This document shows positions 9,861 through 18,813 of a stretch of 64,000 nucleotides of DNA, in pieces. How positions within the stretch are numbered: the stretch's first letter is position 1; the number at the start of each line of letters is the position of its first letter. This DNA comes from Vulcanimicrobiota bacterium (GTDB lineage: Bacteria; Vulcanimicrobiota; Xenobia; Xenobiales; JADMJV01), in contig JAHBVR010000003.1 in assembly GCA_019637395.1 (NCBI GenBank), positions 248,001 through 312,000 on the forward strand. The letters are read 5' to 3'. Below the pieces are notes generated by a model, which had not been told where the DNA came from, searched no databases, and was given only the letters and a program-made list of their open reading frames with translations. The position numbers and the translations under genes were made by a program.

Positions 9861-11921
9861 TTACGGGGAAGCTCCAGCTGGATACCGCAGAACCCAGGGC
9901 ACGTCGGCCGGGTGATGGGGCCGGGGATGGACCGACAGGTAGCCGCCCGGAAAGACATTGGCGGTGGGAATGGCCGGGATCTCGCCGGCTACCGCAATGG
10001 AAAGCCAGCGGCCCGAGAGGGGCAACATCAGGCGCCGTTCATAAAACTGCCGGGCCAGCCCTTCCAGCTCTTCCCAAGGATGCTGCAACTCTTCCACCAG
10101 CCACTTGGGCGTGCGCGCCACGTCGCAGGCCAGGTAAAGCTGGCGGGCCAGCCCCCCGCACTCCCATTGGCGCGAAGTGGCCAGGGGACGGGTATCGTAG
10201 AAGCGCAGGCGGCCGCCTTCGTCGCTGACGCTCAAAATGGGCGGCAGCTCTTTCCAGAAGATGCGGATCCATTCTTCCACCAGGTCGGTCAGGCGGGCCC
10301 GGCCCGGCCCTTCCCGGCCGCGCTGGCCGCGGCGCGTGGCCGTGGCCATCAGGTAGCGGTAATATTCCTGGAAGTCCCGTTGGGTGCGCGCCTGCAAAGC
10401 CTGCTTCTTCTCTTCCACCTGGGCGCCGGAGACGCCGATGGGCCCGCTCAAATCCCGCTCGTCCTCAAAGAAATAGGCCAGATCGGCCAGCTCTTCCGGA
10501 GGCAGCGGGTAAACCAGCGAATAGCGCCGGTTGGGTACGATGCTTACGCCATATTTTTCGGGATTCATGTGATATGGACTGTAACGGTCGTAGCGGAACT
10601 TCAACACGCCCTGAGGCGGCTGGAGATGGATGATGGACGGCACCCATTCGGCCATTTCGGCATACCATTCATCCTTCTCGTTGGGGAAGCCGGAGAGGAT
10701 GTTCCAGGACAGGCGCATGCCCTTTTCCCGGCTCCACTTCAAGGTCTGTACATTGGTGGCCGCGGTTGTTCCCTTATCGATCAGGTGCAAGATTTCGTCG
10801 TGCAGACTCTCGAAGCCGGGCTGGATCCAGATGACCCCGGCCTGCAGCAACAAATCGAGCTGCTCGCGCTTCAAATTCGATTTGGTTTCGTAAAAGAGCG
10901 TGTAGGACCGGGGGTCGGCCTCCAGCCGCGGGAGCAGCGTCTTGAAATGGCGGGTGTCGATGATGTTGTCGGCCACCAGGAACTGGGTTACGCCATAACG
11001 GTCGGCCACGCGCGCGAATTCCGCCTGGGCGGCCTCGGCCGAACGGGAGCGGAAATTCATGCCGTTGGCGTTGAGGCCGCAGAAAGTGCAGTGGTGCACC
11101 TGGCCCCACCAACAACCGCGCGAGGACTCGACCACCAGTCCGGGATGCACGTGGGCTCCCAGCGGCGACTGGTTGAGGGTCTCGAAATAGTCGTCAAAGT
11201 CGGGCGTGGGCACTTCATCCAGTTTGAAGGTAGTGGCCCGCGTAATGGCCCGGGTGAGGGGACGGTCGCCCGGCCCGATCATTCCGTCCGGCAAAGGTAG
11301 AGCCTGGCGGCCCTGCAGCAGCCCCTTGCAAAAAGGCCCGAAGCTCAGGTCGCCTTCGCCGGTCATGACATAGTCCAGCCAGGGGAAATGGCGATGCAGC
11401 ACCTGGCCCATAGGAGTGTCGCAGTTGGCTCCGCCTAAAATCGTGATCAGATCCGGCCGGAGTTCCTTGAGGCGCCGCAGCACCGCCAGCGAGGCGCAGT
11501 TTTGAGCGAACATGCTGGTGCAGCCCACCAGACGGGGCTGCAGCTCCAAAATGCGCCGAGCGGCCCGCTCGATGAAGGCGGGCGCCTGTTCCCGGCAGCG
11601 CACGAAGAGTTCGGCCGCGGTGTCGCCGTACATCACCCGGGTGACATCTAAATTGACCAGTTCAAAATAGTCGAGCGCCTCGCCGGGGTGATCGGGGAAG
11701 GCGGCACCGGCGAAAATCCAGTCGCCCACCAGATCGTCGTTCTGGGTGCTGGCCACGGCTTCGTAAGTGCTCATGCCGATCTCGTCGGCCCACCAGAGAT
11801 TGGGATAGACCACCTGACAACTGACCTGCTCGCGCTGTAGAGCCGCCTTCAAGATGCTCAGGGCGATGGAGGGTCGCTGGATGGCCACATAGGGCATTTG
11901 AATCAGCACCACATCAGGCAT
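9861..11921 (-). CDS. RiPP maturation radical SAM/B12 C-methyltransferase (copy 1)
   Basis: Predicted 686 aa. The start is ATG 11921, preceded by GGAGG six bases upstream and overlapping the previous gene by 8 bp; an ATG at 11963 is less likely. The N-terminal half has the 'VVLIQMPYVAIQRPSIAL' opening and 'GGANCD' segment of B12-binding-like RiPP maturation enzymes. The radical SAM cluster is Cys270-x7-Cys278-x2-Cys281 ('RGCWWGQVHHCTFCGLN'). This spacing is typical of the family that includes PoyB/PoyC, which C-methylate unactivated carbons of proteusin cores. It is the longest of four copies, with an inserted Arg-rich stretch around residue 540. It is the only copy not paired with an epimerase, although it follows a pair. 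Confidence 0.92.
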   Translation of the reverse strand: MPDVVLIQMPYVAIQRPSIALSILKAALQREQVSCQVVYPNLWWADEIGMSTYEAVASTQNDDLVGDWIFAGAAFPDHPGEALDYFELVNLDVTRVMYGDTAAELFVRCREQAPAFIERAARRILELQPRLVGCTSMFAQNCASLAVLRRLKELRPDLITILGGANCDTPMGQVLHRHFPWLDYVMTGEGDLSFGPFCKGLLQGRQALPLPDGMIGPGDRPLTRAITRATTFKLDEVPTPDFDDYFETLNQSPLGAHVHPGLVVESSRGCWWGQVHHCTFCGLNANGMNFRSRSAEAAQAEFARVADRYGVTQFLVADNIIDTRHFKTLLPRLEADPRSYTLFYETKSNLKREQLDLLLQAGVIWIQPGFESLHDEILHLIDKGTTAATNVQTLKWSREKGMRLSWNILSGFPNEKDEWYAEMAEWVPSIIHLQPPQGVLKFRYDRYSPYHMNPEKYGVSIVPNRRYSLVYPLPPEELADLAYFFEDERDLSGPIGVSGAQVEEKKQALQARTQRDFQEYYRYLMATATRRGQRGREGPGRARLTDLVEEWIRIFWKELPPILSVSDEGGRLRFYDTRPLATSRQWECGGLARQLYLACDVARTPKWLVEELQHPWEELEGLARQFYERRLMLPLSGRWLSIAVAGEIPAIPTANVFPGGYLSVHPRPHHPADVPWVLRYPAGASP

Positions 11922-13767
11922 AAACACCTCCACGGTAGGGCTTGATATGGGCGGGTCGCTCATGGTAACCGCCCGGAAACTCTTCGTTGCGCGGCAGGCT
12001 GGGCAAAGAACCGGCCACCGGCAGGGCCAGATAGAAATCCCCGAGGTGCAGCAGTAACTTCTTCTCCAGCAACGTATCCAGGGCGGGCTCGGGCTGCAGG
12101 CGTCGGGGGGTCTCGCATTCCAGCAGCAATTCGCGTTCTCGACCCTGGAGCAGATGGCGCCGCTGCCTGGCCACGGCGCGCGTGTCCACGATATCGAGGC
12201 CGTTCGGCTGATCTACCATGCTGAGAATGCATGGAATGGGCGCCCAGAAGGCGGTTTTCCAGACCTCCAGGGCGGCCTGCACGGCCACCCGGCCCGGCGT
12301 AGTCATCTGGCGGTCCCAGCGGGCTTCTTGATCTTCGAAAAAGTAGGCCAGGTCGGCCAGTTCCGCGTCCGCCAGCGGGTAGACGGCCTGATAGGTGGAC
12401 GAAGGCCGGATGGCGATGCCGTAACGCTCCGGATGGGTGTGATAGGGGCTGAAGCGGTCGTAGCGGATGGGGGAGACTCCGCCGGCCGGCTGCAGATGGT
12501 GAACCAGCGGCAGCCAGGAAGCCATTTCTTGATACCACTCGTCCTTTTCGTTGGGAAAGCAGGCCAGGAAGTTCCACACCACGCGAATGCCGAATTCGCG
12601 CGCGTGCTTGAGCAACTGCAAATTCATCAAAGCGGTGCTGCCCTTGTCCATCAAGCGCAGCACTTCGTCGTGCAGGCTCTCGATGCCGGGTTGGATCCAG
12701 AGCACCCCGGCCTGAGCCAGTAACTGAAGCTGATGGCGCTTCAGATTGGATTTGGTCTCGTAAAAAAAGCGCCATCCCTCGGGGCGGGCGGCCAGCACCG
12801 GCATAATGCTTTTCAAATGGGCGTGGTCGAGGATGTTGTCGACCACCTCGAAGCCCCCCAACTGATAGCGTTGGCTCAGGCTTTCCAGTTCGTCCAGCAC
12901 GCGCGGCCCCGACTTGCTGCGGTAACCCATGCCGCCGGCGTTGAGGCCGCAAAAAGTGCAATGGTGTTTCTGCCCCCACCAACAGCCGCGTGAGGTCTCC
13001 ATGAGCAGGCCGGGCAGCAGGTCCAGCCCGCTGCGATCCAGCTCGCGAAAGTAATCGTCGTAATGGGGAACAGCTACCTGGTCCATGGCGTTGAACGTAG
13101 CTCGCGGTGGTCCTTCCCAGCTCTCCGGCCGTTGCGAAAGAACGCCGTAGGGCCGCTCCGATCGGCCCTCCAGCAAGGCCGAAAAAAGCGGCCCGGCCAC
13201 CTGGTCGGCTTCGCCGGAAACCACGTAGTCGATCCAGGAAAAGTTGCGCACCACCGCCACGCCCATGGGCCCTTCGCAGTTGGCTCCCCCCATGACCGTA
13301 AAGATACGGGGATCACGAGTTTTGAGGCGGCGCAGCAAAGCCAGCGAGGCGCAGTGCTGCTGAAAAGTGCTGCTACACCCCACCAGCCGCGGTTGTAGCG
13401 CCAGAATGCGCTCCACCACTTCGTCCAGGAAGGCACCGGCCTGAGCGCGCGCCTGGCGCAAAAGTTCCCGGGAATGACTGCGCCGGGCCAGGCTGGCGCG
13501 GCTGCAAACGCGCCGCAAAAAAGACTCTTCACGCTCGGGAATGGCTCCGAAGGCCGCCTCGGAAAAGGTCCATTCGCCCACCAGATCTTCGGCCAGGGTG
13601 GCGCAGATGGCGTGATAGGCGTCGCTACCCAGCCGCCGGCGCCAGTCCAGATTCGGATACAGGCTGCGGCAGGGCAATCCGCGCCGCTGCATTTCCGTGT
13701 GCAGCAGACCGAGCGCCAGGGAAGGATGCTCGATGGCCGCATAGGGCATCTGCACCAGAACGATCAA
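11914..13767 (-). CDS. RiPP maturation radical SAM/B12 C-methyltransferase (copy 2)
   Basis: A 617-aa protein whose ATG overlaps the TGA of epimerase 1 (ATGA). It shares the family plan: 'VLVQMPYAAIEHPSLALG' at the N-terminus, 'GGANCEG' near 161, then the [4Fe-4S] cluster Cys262-x7-Cys270-x2-Cys273 ('RGCWWGQKHHCTFCGLN'), and 'ETKSNLKR' and 'IQPGIESLHDEVL' in the radical SAM barrel. Homologues in polytheonamide-type pathways methylate side-chain carbons using cobalamin and S-adenosylmethionine; the substrate here is inferred to be the precursor at 20159-20692. It differs enough from the other three copies to suggest distinct positional specificity. Confidence 0.93.
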   Translation of the reverse strand: MIVLVQMPYAAIEHPSLALGLLHTEMQRRGLPCRSLYPNLDWRRRLGSDAYHAICATLAEDLVGEWTFSEAAFGAIPEREESFLRRVCSRASLARRSHSRELLRQARAQAGAFLDEVVERILALQPRLVGCSSTFQQHCASLALLRRLKTRDPRIFTVMGGANCEGPMGVAVVRNFSWIDYVVSGEADQVAGPLFSALLEGRSERPYGVLSQRPESWEGPPRATFNAMDQVAVPHYDDYFRELDRSGLDLLPGLLMETSRGCWWGQKHHCTFCGLNAGGMGYRSKSGPRVLDELESLSQRYQLGGFEVVDNILDHAHLKSIMPVLAARPEGWRFFYETKSNLKRHQLQLLAQAGVLWIQPGIESLHDEVLRLMDKGSTALMNLQLLKHAREFGIRVVWNFLACFPNEKDEWYQEMASWLPLVHHLQPAGGVSPIRYDRFSPYHTHPERYGIAIRPSSTYQAVYPLADAELADLAYFFEDQEARWDRQMTTPGRVAVQAALEVWKTAFWAPIPCILSMVDQPNGLDIVDTRAVARQRRHLLQGRERELLLECETPRRLQPEPALDTLLEKKLLLHLGDFYLALPVAGSLPSLPRNEEFPGGYHERPAHIKPYRGGVYA

Positions 13768-15152
13768 AAGGTTTCCTCGAGTAAGCCTTGTTCAAAGAGG
13801 TTGTGGAGCAAGGCCAGCGTCTCGGGCATGGGTAACCGCTCCTCCAGGGCCAGAGCCAGTTCCATGGGGTCGCTTTGACCCGCTTCCAAAAGTGGTCCCA
13901 GGCCGGGGGGAGCAGCGAACTCGTGACGCCAGAAGGTCCCTTCCAGGGCAAATCCCTTTTCCGATGAGAGCACGCGCAGATCCTTACGAATCTGGAGCTT
14001 TTGATCGAGCGGCAGACGTTCCGGCAGACGAGCCAGCGTCGCCTGCAACTGGGCGGCGAACTCCGGACCCTCGGCGAACTGGTGGCGGGCCAGCACCTTG
14101 TAGCCGTTGGGCCACTGCTCATCGGCGGGGCAGGGCGTGATCCATTCAAAAGAGCGCTCGGGCATGCGCAGCAGGATGCCAGAAACACAGGCGATGGTGG
14201 AAGTATCCTGAGGATCCGGGGCGGCCTGTCCGGCCGATTTGGCCCAGCGCTCGGGAAGAGTGCGGGCCCGCCCGGCATAGGCCTTGCTGGCCCAGGCTCC
14301 CTCCATCTGCATGACCATTTCCACGCACAGCAGTTCCTCGGCGCTGTATTCGGCCAGCACCTTCCTGAGCATGCCCAGACTGAGTACCGAAAAGCGATCG
14401 ATGGAGTGGGAATGCTGCCGGGCCATGGCATGAATCTTGCGGAAGCGCGCGGGATCTTTCATCGGCTGGGCGGTGGTGGTCTGGGGGAAATGCCCGAGCC
14501 GCTCGGCGAAATCCGCGCAGAATCGCTCGTAGTCGGGGTTGTCCAGCGGGTCGGTGGCCCAGTAGCAAAAGCCACGGCCGGCCGGTTCGCCCATTTGCTG
14601 TCCCAAAATCTCCACGACCTGCTTCCAGAGAGCGGCATTCTCGGAGCTGTAGGGCCAGATTCCGGCGAACTTCAGGGCCGAGATGCCGCAAAACCAGCAA
14701 CCTACCGAGCACCCCTGACAGAGCTCGATGGCCGCGCCCGCGTGCACCAGCGCATCTCCCTTGGCCGGTCCCAGCTGCCCATAGCAGCGCCGGATCTGGC
14801 GTTGGCGCCAGGCTTGGTAGCCGCGGTGATGGGAGCCCACCCGCTGCATTTGCTCGCGGTGGGCCAGCTTCTCGCGCATAAAGGCTCGATAGCGCAAGAC
14901 CGAAGGATGGGGTTCCTGCTGGTGGACCGGATGCTGGCGGTCAAATTCCCAGAGCGGCCGGATGGCCAGCGGATCGGCCAGCAGGCCGGCCGCCCGGGTC
15001 ACACCCACCGGATCGCCGGGCAGAGCGGCGCGAAAGGCCGGGTCGGCCATCCACCACTCGAGAAAGCGCTTGATGTGAGCCACTTCGCTGCGGTGCTCGG
15101 GAGTAGCGCCGCTGTCCGGATCCAGCAGGGAGGGTAGGTCGAGAGCCAGCAT
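13764..15152 (-). CDS. PoyD-like radical SAM peptide epimerase (copy 1)
   Basis: Predicted 462 aa from ATG 15152, which has GCAGGAA just upstream. Longer in-frame starts would run into the divergent methyltransferase gene. The cluster motif is Cys148-x3-Cys152-x2-Cys155 ('GCSVGCWFCG'), followed by 'YWATDPLDNPDYERFC', 'FPQTTTAQP' and 'DTSTIACVSGILL'. These blocks are shared with the other two epimerases here and match the RiPP amino-acid epimerase family of PoyD, which converts L- to D-residues in proteusin cores. The conserved Cys in 'TIACVSG' is a candidate hydrogen-atom donor, by inference. The gene is coupled to C-methyltransferase copy 2 by an ATGA overlap. Confidence 0.92.
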   Translation of the reverse strand: MLALDLPSLLDPDSGATPEHRSEVAHIKRFLEWWMADPAFRAALPGDPVGVTRAAGLLADPLAIRPLWEFDRQHPVHQQEPHPSVLRYRAFMREKLAHREQMQRVGSHHRGYQAWRQRQIRRCYGQLGPAKGDALVHAGAAIELCQGCSVGCWFCGISALKFAGIWPYSSENAALWKQVVEILGQQMGEPAGRGFCYWATDPLDNPDYERFCADFAERLGHFPQTTTAQPMKDPARFRKIHAMARQHSHSIDRFSVLSLGMLRKVLAEYSAEELLCVEMVMQMEGAWASKAYAGRARTLPERWAKSAGQAAPDPQDTSTIACVSGILLRMPERSFEWITPCPADEQWPNGYKVLARHQFAEGPEFAAQLQATLARLPERLPLDQKLQIRKDLRVLSSEKGFALEGTFWRHEFAAPPGLGPLLEAGQSDPMELALALEERLPMPETLALLHNLFEQGLLEETF

Positions 15153-15211
15153 TTCCTGCGGTTCTTCAAGCCACGGAGGATTTCCCCCGAAAAACAGGCA
15201 GATCGTAGTCC

Positions 15212-17002
15212 ATGCAGTACGCTCGAGAACTGCTTGGCAGCGGCCGTCTGGCCGAGTTGCGCGAGTTGATCCAGCAATCTCCACCCGAACAGGCGGCCCA
15301 TCTTCAAGCCGCCTTGCGGCTGGCTGAAGGCGAGCCGCAGCTGGCTTTGGAAATGGCCCGGCGAGCCGTCGCCCTGGACCCTCAAACGAGCACGCGCAAT
15401 ACGCTGGCTCTGTGTTTGCTGGCCTGCCGGCAGGCGGCCGAGGCCGAAGCCATCCTGCAAGACCTGGTGCAGGCTCAGCCGGACAACCCGGATCTCTGGT
15501 TCAATTTGGCCCGCTGCCAGCCCGATGGATTGCCTGCCTGTTTGAAAGCCCTGGCATTGCGGCCGGACTGGACCGAGGCCCGCCTTTGGGCCCTGCCTCG
15601 CCTACCGGTCGCGCAGGCGTTGGCGCTGGCCCGCCAGAACCCGACTTCTTCGCAAGTCCGCTTGTGGGAAGCGCGGCTGGTGCTGGCCGACGGCCGGCCC
15701 CTGGCGGCCGCGCAGCTATGCCTGGCTTTGCTGCCCGAAGAGCCGGAAGCTGCCGGCGATTTGCTACTTGAGGCGCTGCATGAGGCCGGTCAGGTGCCGG
15801 CCGATGAGCGCATCCTGGCGGTGCTGCGCGCTCGACTCCAGCAGCCGGGGGTCTGGCAGCTGGCCGAAGCCGCCCTGGCCAACTGGCCCGAAGCGGAGGA
15901 TCTGTTGCTGGTGGTGCTGACGGAAGGTCAGGTCACCAGCCTGGCGCTCGAGGATCGGCTCACCGAATGGCGCCGTAACTATCGGGAGAACCCTATCGTT
16001 CACCCCCTGGCCGATGCGCTGGCCGCGCACAACTTTACTTATGGGTTCGCTTTCGCCGAGCAGCCCGGCGAGGCGCCCCCGGTCGACCACCCCGCTTACG
16101 CCCTCTACCGGCCCCTGCCGCCCGGACTACCAGCCGGGCCTTTGACGGCTCAGCGCCACTGGCACGAACCGGCCCGCCGGCGCGAGTTGCTGGCGAGCTT
16201 ACGGCCACTGGCCGGGGCGGATGCGGTGATGGGTCAATATGAGCAGAACCCTTACCCATGCTGGCGCAGCTTGGGAGTGCCCGGCCGCCCCTCCCAGGAT
16301 GAGCGGGACGTGTTGGTGGCCGGTTGCGGCACGGGCCAGCACGCCTTTCAGGTGGCCCGCTGCCACCCCCGGGCCACCGTCTGGGCGCTGGACTTCAGCC
16401 TTCCCTCGCTGGCTTACGCAATGCAGGCCCAGGAACGGCTGGGAATCGGCAACGTGCGCTTTCTGGCAGCGGATTTGTTGCGCCTGGAGGAGACGGAACT
16501 GCCGGATAGCTTCGCCAGCATCGAGTGCATGGGGGTGTTGCATCATCTTGAAGATCCGCTGGCGGGTTTGCGCGCCCTGCGCGCTCGACTGGCCCCGCAC
16601 GGCTGGTTGCGTCTGGGGCTCTACAGCCGTCGGGGGCGGGCTCCCATGCAGCGAGCTCGCCAGTTGGCCCGTGCTTACGGCCCGCTCGACTTGCGCACCA
16701 TACGGCAAAACTTACGGCGCGATCTGACTCCTGAGGAGCTCGGCTGGCTGGCGGGCATTCGCGAGTTTTACAGCCTCAGTGGTCTGCGCGATCTACTGCT
16801 GCACGAACGCCAGATCGAACTGGACCTGCCCACCATTCAGCGCTGGCTGGAGGCCACGGAACTTCGTTTCGATCGCTTTGATCCGGCGCCCTGGCTGGCC
16901 CAGCCGCCCACCGACCTGGCCGGCTGGGACGACTATGAGGCCCGATTTCCCGATGCCTTTCGCAGCATGTATATGTTCTGGTGTCAGGCCAGCCCGGCCT
17001 GA
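15212..17002 (+). CDS. TPR-domain protein with class I SAM-dependent methyltransferase domain
   Basis: A 596-aa protein from ATG 15212. Residues about 1-260 are Ala/Leu-rich helical repeats of TPR type ('ALEMARRAVALDPQ', 'LVQAQPDNPDLWFNLARC'). The methyltransferase domain starts after 'MGQYEQNPYPCW' and shows motif I 'VLVAGCGTGQHAFQVA' at about residue 368, an acidic SAM-ribose loop 'WALDFSLPSLAYA', and 'MGVLHHLEDPLAGL'. It is the only classical methyltransferase inside the modification block and lies on the opposite strand to its neighbours. Polytheonamide-type pathways need an Asn-side-chain N-methyltransferase (PoyE), so this is a candidate for that step. That role is inferred from context, not from sequence identity. 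Confidence 0.85.
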   Translation: MQYARELLGSGRLAELRELIQQSPPEQAAHLQAALRLAEGEPQLALEMARRAVALDPQTSTRNTLALCLLACRQAAEAEAILQDLVQAQPDNPDLWFNLARCQPDGLPACLKALALRPDWTEARLWALPRLPVAQALALARQNPTSSQVRLWEARLVLADGRPLAAAQLCLALLPEEPEAAGDLLLEALHEAGQVPADERILAVLRARLQQPGVWQLAEAALANWPEAEDLLLVVLTEGQVTSLALEDRLTEWRRNYRENPIVHPLADALAAHNFTYGFAFAEQPGEAPPVDHPAYALYRPLPPGLPAGPLTAQRHWHEPARRRELLASLRPLAGADAVMGQYEQNPYPCWRSLGVPGRPSQDERDVLVAGCGTGQHAFQVARCHPRATVWALDFSLPSLAYAMQAQERLGIGNVRFLAADLLRLEETELPDSFASIECMGVLHHLEDPLAGLRALRARLAPHGWLRLGLYSRRGRAPMQRARQLARAYGPLDLRTIRQNLRRDLTPEELGWLAGIREFYSLSGLRDLLLHERQIELDLPTIQRWLEATELRFDRFDPAPWLAQPPTDLAGWDDYEARFPDAFRSMYMFWCQASPA

Positions 17003-18813
17003 ACCTGGCAGGCTCCGCCGGGAAATTCGCGAGGGCGCAGCAGGCGCGGCAGTTCTCCCGCCACCGCCAGACTCAAGTAGCGTCCATCGCCCAGTTTGAG
17101 CATCAGCTTCTGACCGCAAAGTTCCTCCAAAATGGCCTGGAAGCCGTTGCCCAATGCTTTTAAGCCGCGGGCGCTATCGCAGGCCAAATAGAGTTCCCGG
17201 TGTGCTCCGGTCAGGTTATGGCGGCGGGCCTGGGCGCAGGGCCGAGTGTCCAGAATCGACAGGCTCTGACCATCATCTTGCATGCTCAGGATGGCCGGCA
17301 GATCCGCCCAGAAGGCCTGGCCCCAGGCGCGGGCGTGATGATCGAGCGCGGCCAGGCCGGGACCCATGGCGGAACTGTCCCAGAGAGCGGGCGACCATTG
17401 CTGACGAGCCTCCAGGTGAAAGTAGGCCAGATCGGCCAGCACCCCTTCAGGCACCGGGTAGATGGCTCGGTAAGCTGGGTGGAACTGCATTTTCAGTCCG
17501 TAGCGTCCGGGGTCCCTTTGATAGGGGCTGTAGCGATCGAAGCGAGCCCGGAACACTCCTTGGGGCGGTTGCAGATGGACCAGACTGGGAAGCCAGCTCG
17601 ACATCTCTTGATACCAGGCATCCTGCTCGCCCGGGAATCCCACCAGGAAATTCCAGGACACAAAAATTCCGAATTCGCGGGCCCATTTCAGCAGTTGCAG
17701 GTTGACCGCCGCGTTGGTGCCCTTGTCCATCAGCCGCAGCACCTCGTCGTGGAGATTTTCCAGACCCGGCTGGATCCAGCGCACTCCGGCCTCGGCCAGG
17801 GCCTGCATGTGCTCCCGGCGCAGGTTGGCTTTGACTTCGGCGAACATCGTATAGGAACGGTCTTGCAAACGCGGTAACAAATCGCGAAAGCGCTCCATGG
17901 CCAGGATGTTGTCGGTCAGTTCGAACTGTTTTAGATGATAGGTTTCGGAAAGGTCCGCCAGTTCCGTGAGAATACGCTCGGCTGACTTGGCCCGGAAGGC
18001 CATGCCGCCGGCGTTAAGGCCGCAGAAAGTGCAATGGTGTTTCTGCCCCCACCAGCAGCCGCGCGAAGTTTCCACCAAGAGTCCGGGCCGCACGTCGGCT
18101 TGGAAGCGGGCCTTGTGCAGGGCGGCAAAATAAGCGGTAAAATCGGGGGTGGGCAGAGCATCCAGGTCAGTTACCGGCCGGGAGCAGACCACGCAGCGAC
18201 GAGTCCGCTCTTGCAGTAATTGTTGCACGATAGCCACGATCTCTTCGTCCGCCTCACCGCACACCACGCAGTCCAGCCAGGGGAAGGCCGCGTAGCTGGC
18301 CTGGCCCATGACGCCGTCGCAGTTGGCCCCACCGAGCATGGTGAGAATTCCGGGATCGAGCTCTTTCACACGCCGCAACAGGGCCAGCGAGGCGCAGTGC
18401 TGTTGAAACATGGAGCTGGCGCCCACGATAGCCGGCTTTTCCGACACCAGCGAACGCGCCGTGGCTTCGACAAAGTCGACCGCCTGCCGGCGCATCTGAG
18501 CGAAGGCCCGCAATACTTCGGCACGGCTCCCCAGGCGCGCCGCCGCCGTCAAATCCACGCACTCCAGAAAAGCCTCGTCGGCCGGCGTCTGTTCGCGAAA
18601 GGCTGCTTTCGCGAAAACCCATTCCCCCAGCAAATCATCGTTGCGGGTCACCTCGACCAGGCGGTAACGCGGCAGACCGACCTGCTCCGCGAACTGCAGG
18701 TTGGGGTAGCGCACCCGGCTGGCCACGCCCGCCTGAGTCAGAGTGGACGAGAGCAGGCCCAGGCCGATGGAAGGCCGCTCGACCGCCGCGAAGGGCATCT
18801 GCACCAGGATCAC
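16984..18813 (-). CDS. RiPP maturation radical SAM/B12 C-methyltransferase (copy 3)
   Basis: A 609-aa protein; its ATG overlaps the stop of epimerase 2 (ATGA) and its 3' end overlaps the convergent TPR-methyltransferase by 19 bp. It has the N-terminal 'MILVQMPFAAVERPSIGLG', 'GGANCDG', and radical SAM Cys253-x7-Cys261-x2-Cys264 ('RGCWWGQKHHCTFCGLN'). Extra cysteines around residues 182-210 ('DCVVCGEAD', 'CVVC') are absent from the other copies. It follows the precursor and epimerase 2 in one operon, so it probably acts on that precursor. Confidence 0.93.
   Translation of the reverse strand: MILVQMPFAAVERPSIGLGLLSSTLTQAGVASRVRYPNLQFAEQVGLPRYRLVEVTRNDDLLGEWVFAKAAFREQTPADEAFLECVDLTAAARLGSRAEVLRAFAQMRRQAVDFVEATARSLVSEKPAIVGASSMFQQHCASLALLRRVKELDPGILTMLGGANCDGVMGQASYAAFPWLDCVVCGEADEEIVAIVQQLLQERTRRCVVCSRPVTDLDALPTPDFTAYFAALHKARFQADVRPGLLVETSRGCWWGQKHHCTFCGLNAGGMAFRAKSAERILTELADLSETYHLKQFELTDNILAMERFRDLLPRLQDRSYTMFAEVKANLRREHMQALAEAGVRWIQPGLENLHDEVLRLMDKGTNAAVNLQLLKWAREFGIFVSWNFLVGFPGEQDAWYQEMSSWLPSLVHLQPPQGVFRARFDRYSPYQRDPGRYGLKMQFHPAYRAIYPVPEGVLADLAYFHLEARQQWSPALWDSSAMGPGLAALDHHARAWGQAFWADLPAILSMQDDGQSLSILDTRPCAQARRHNLTGAHRELYLACDSARGLKALGNGFQAILEELCGQKLMLKLGDGRYLSLAVAGELPRLLRPREFPGGACQVQAGLA

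Noticed and set aside
9912-11300. 462-codon plus-strand frame opposite C-methyltransferase copy 1
   Set aside because: It is a GC-rich antisense shadow; the opposite strand encodes a clear radical SAM enzyme with its motifs.
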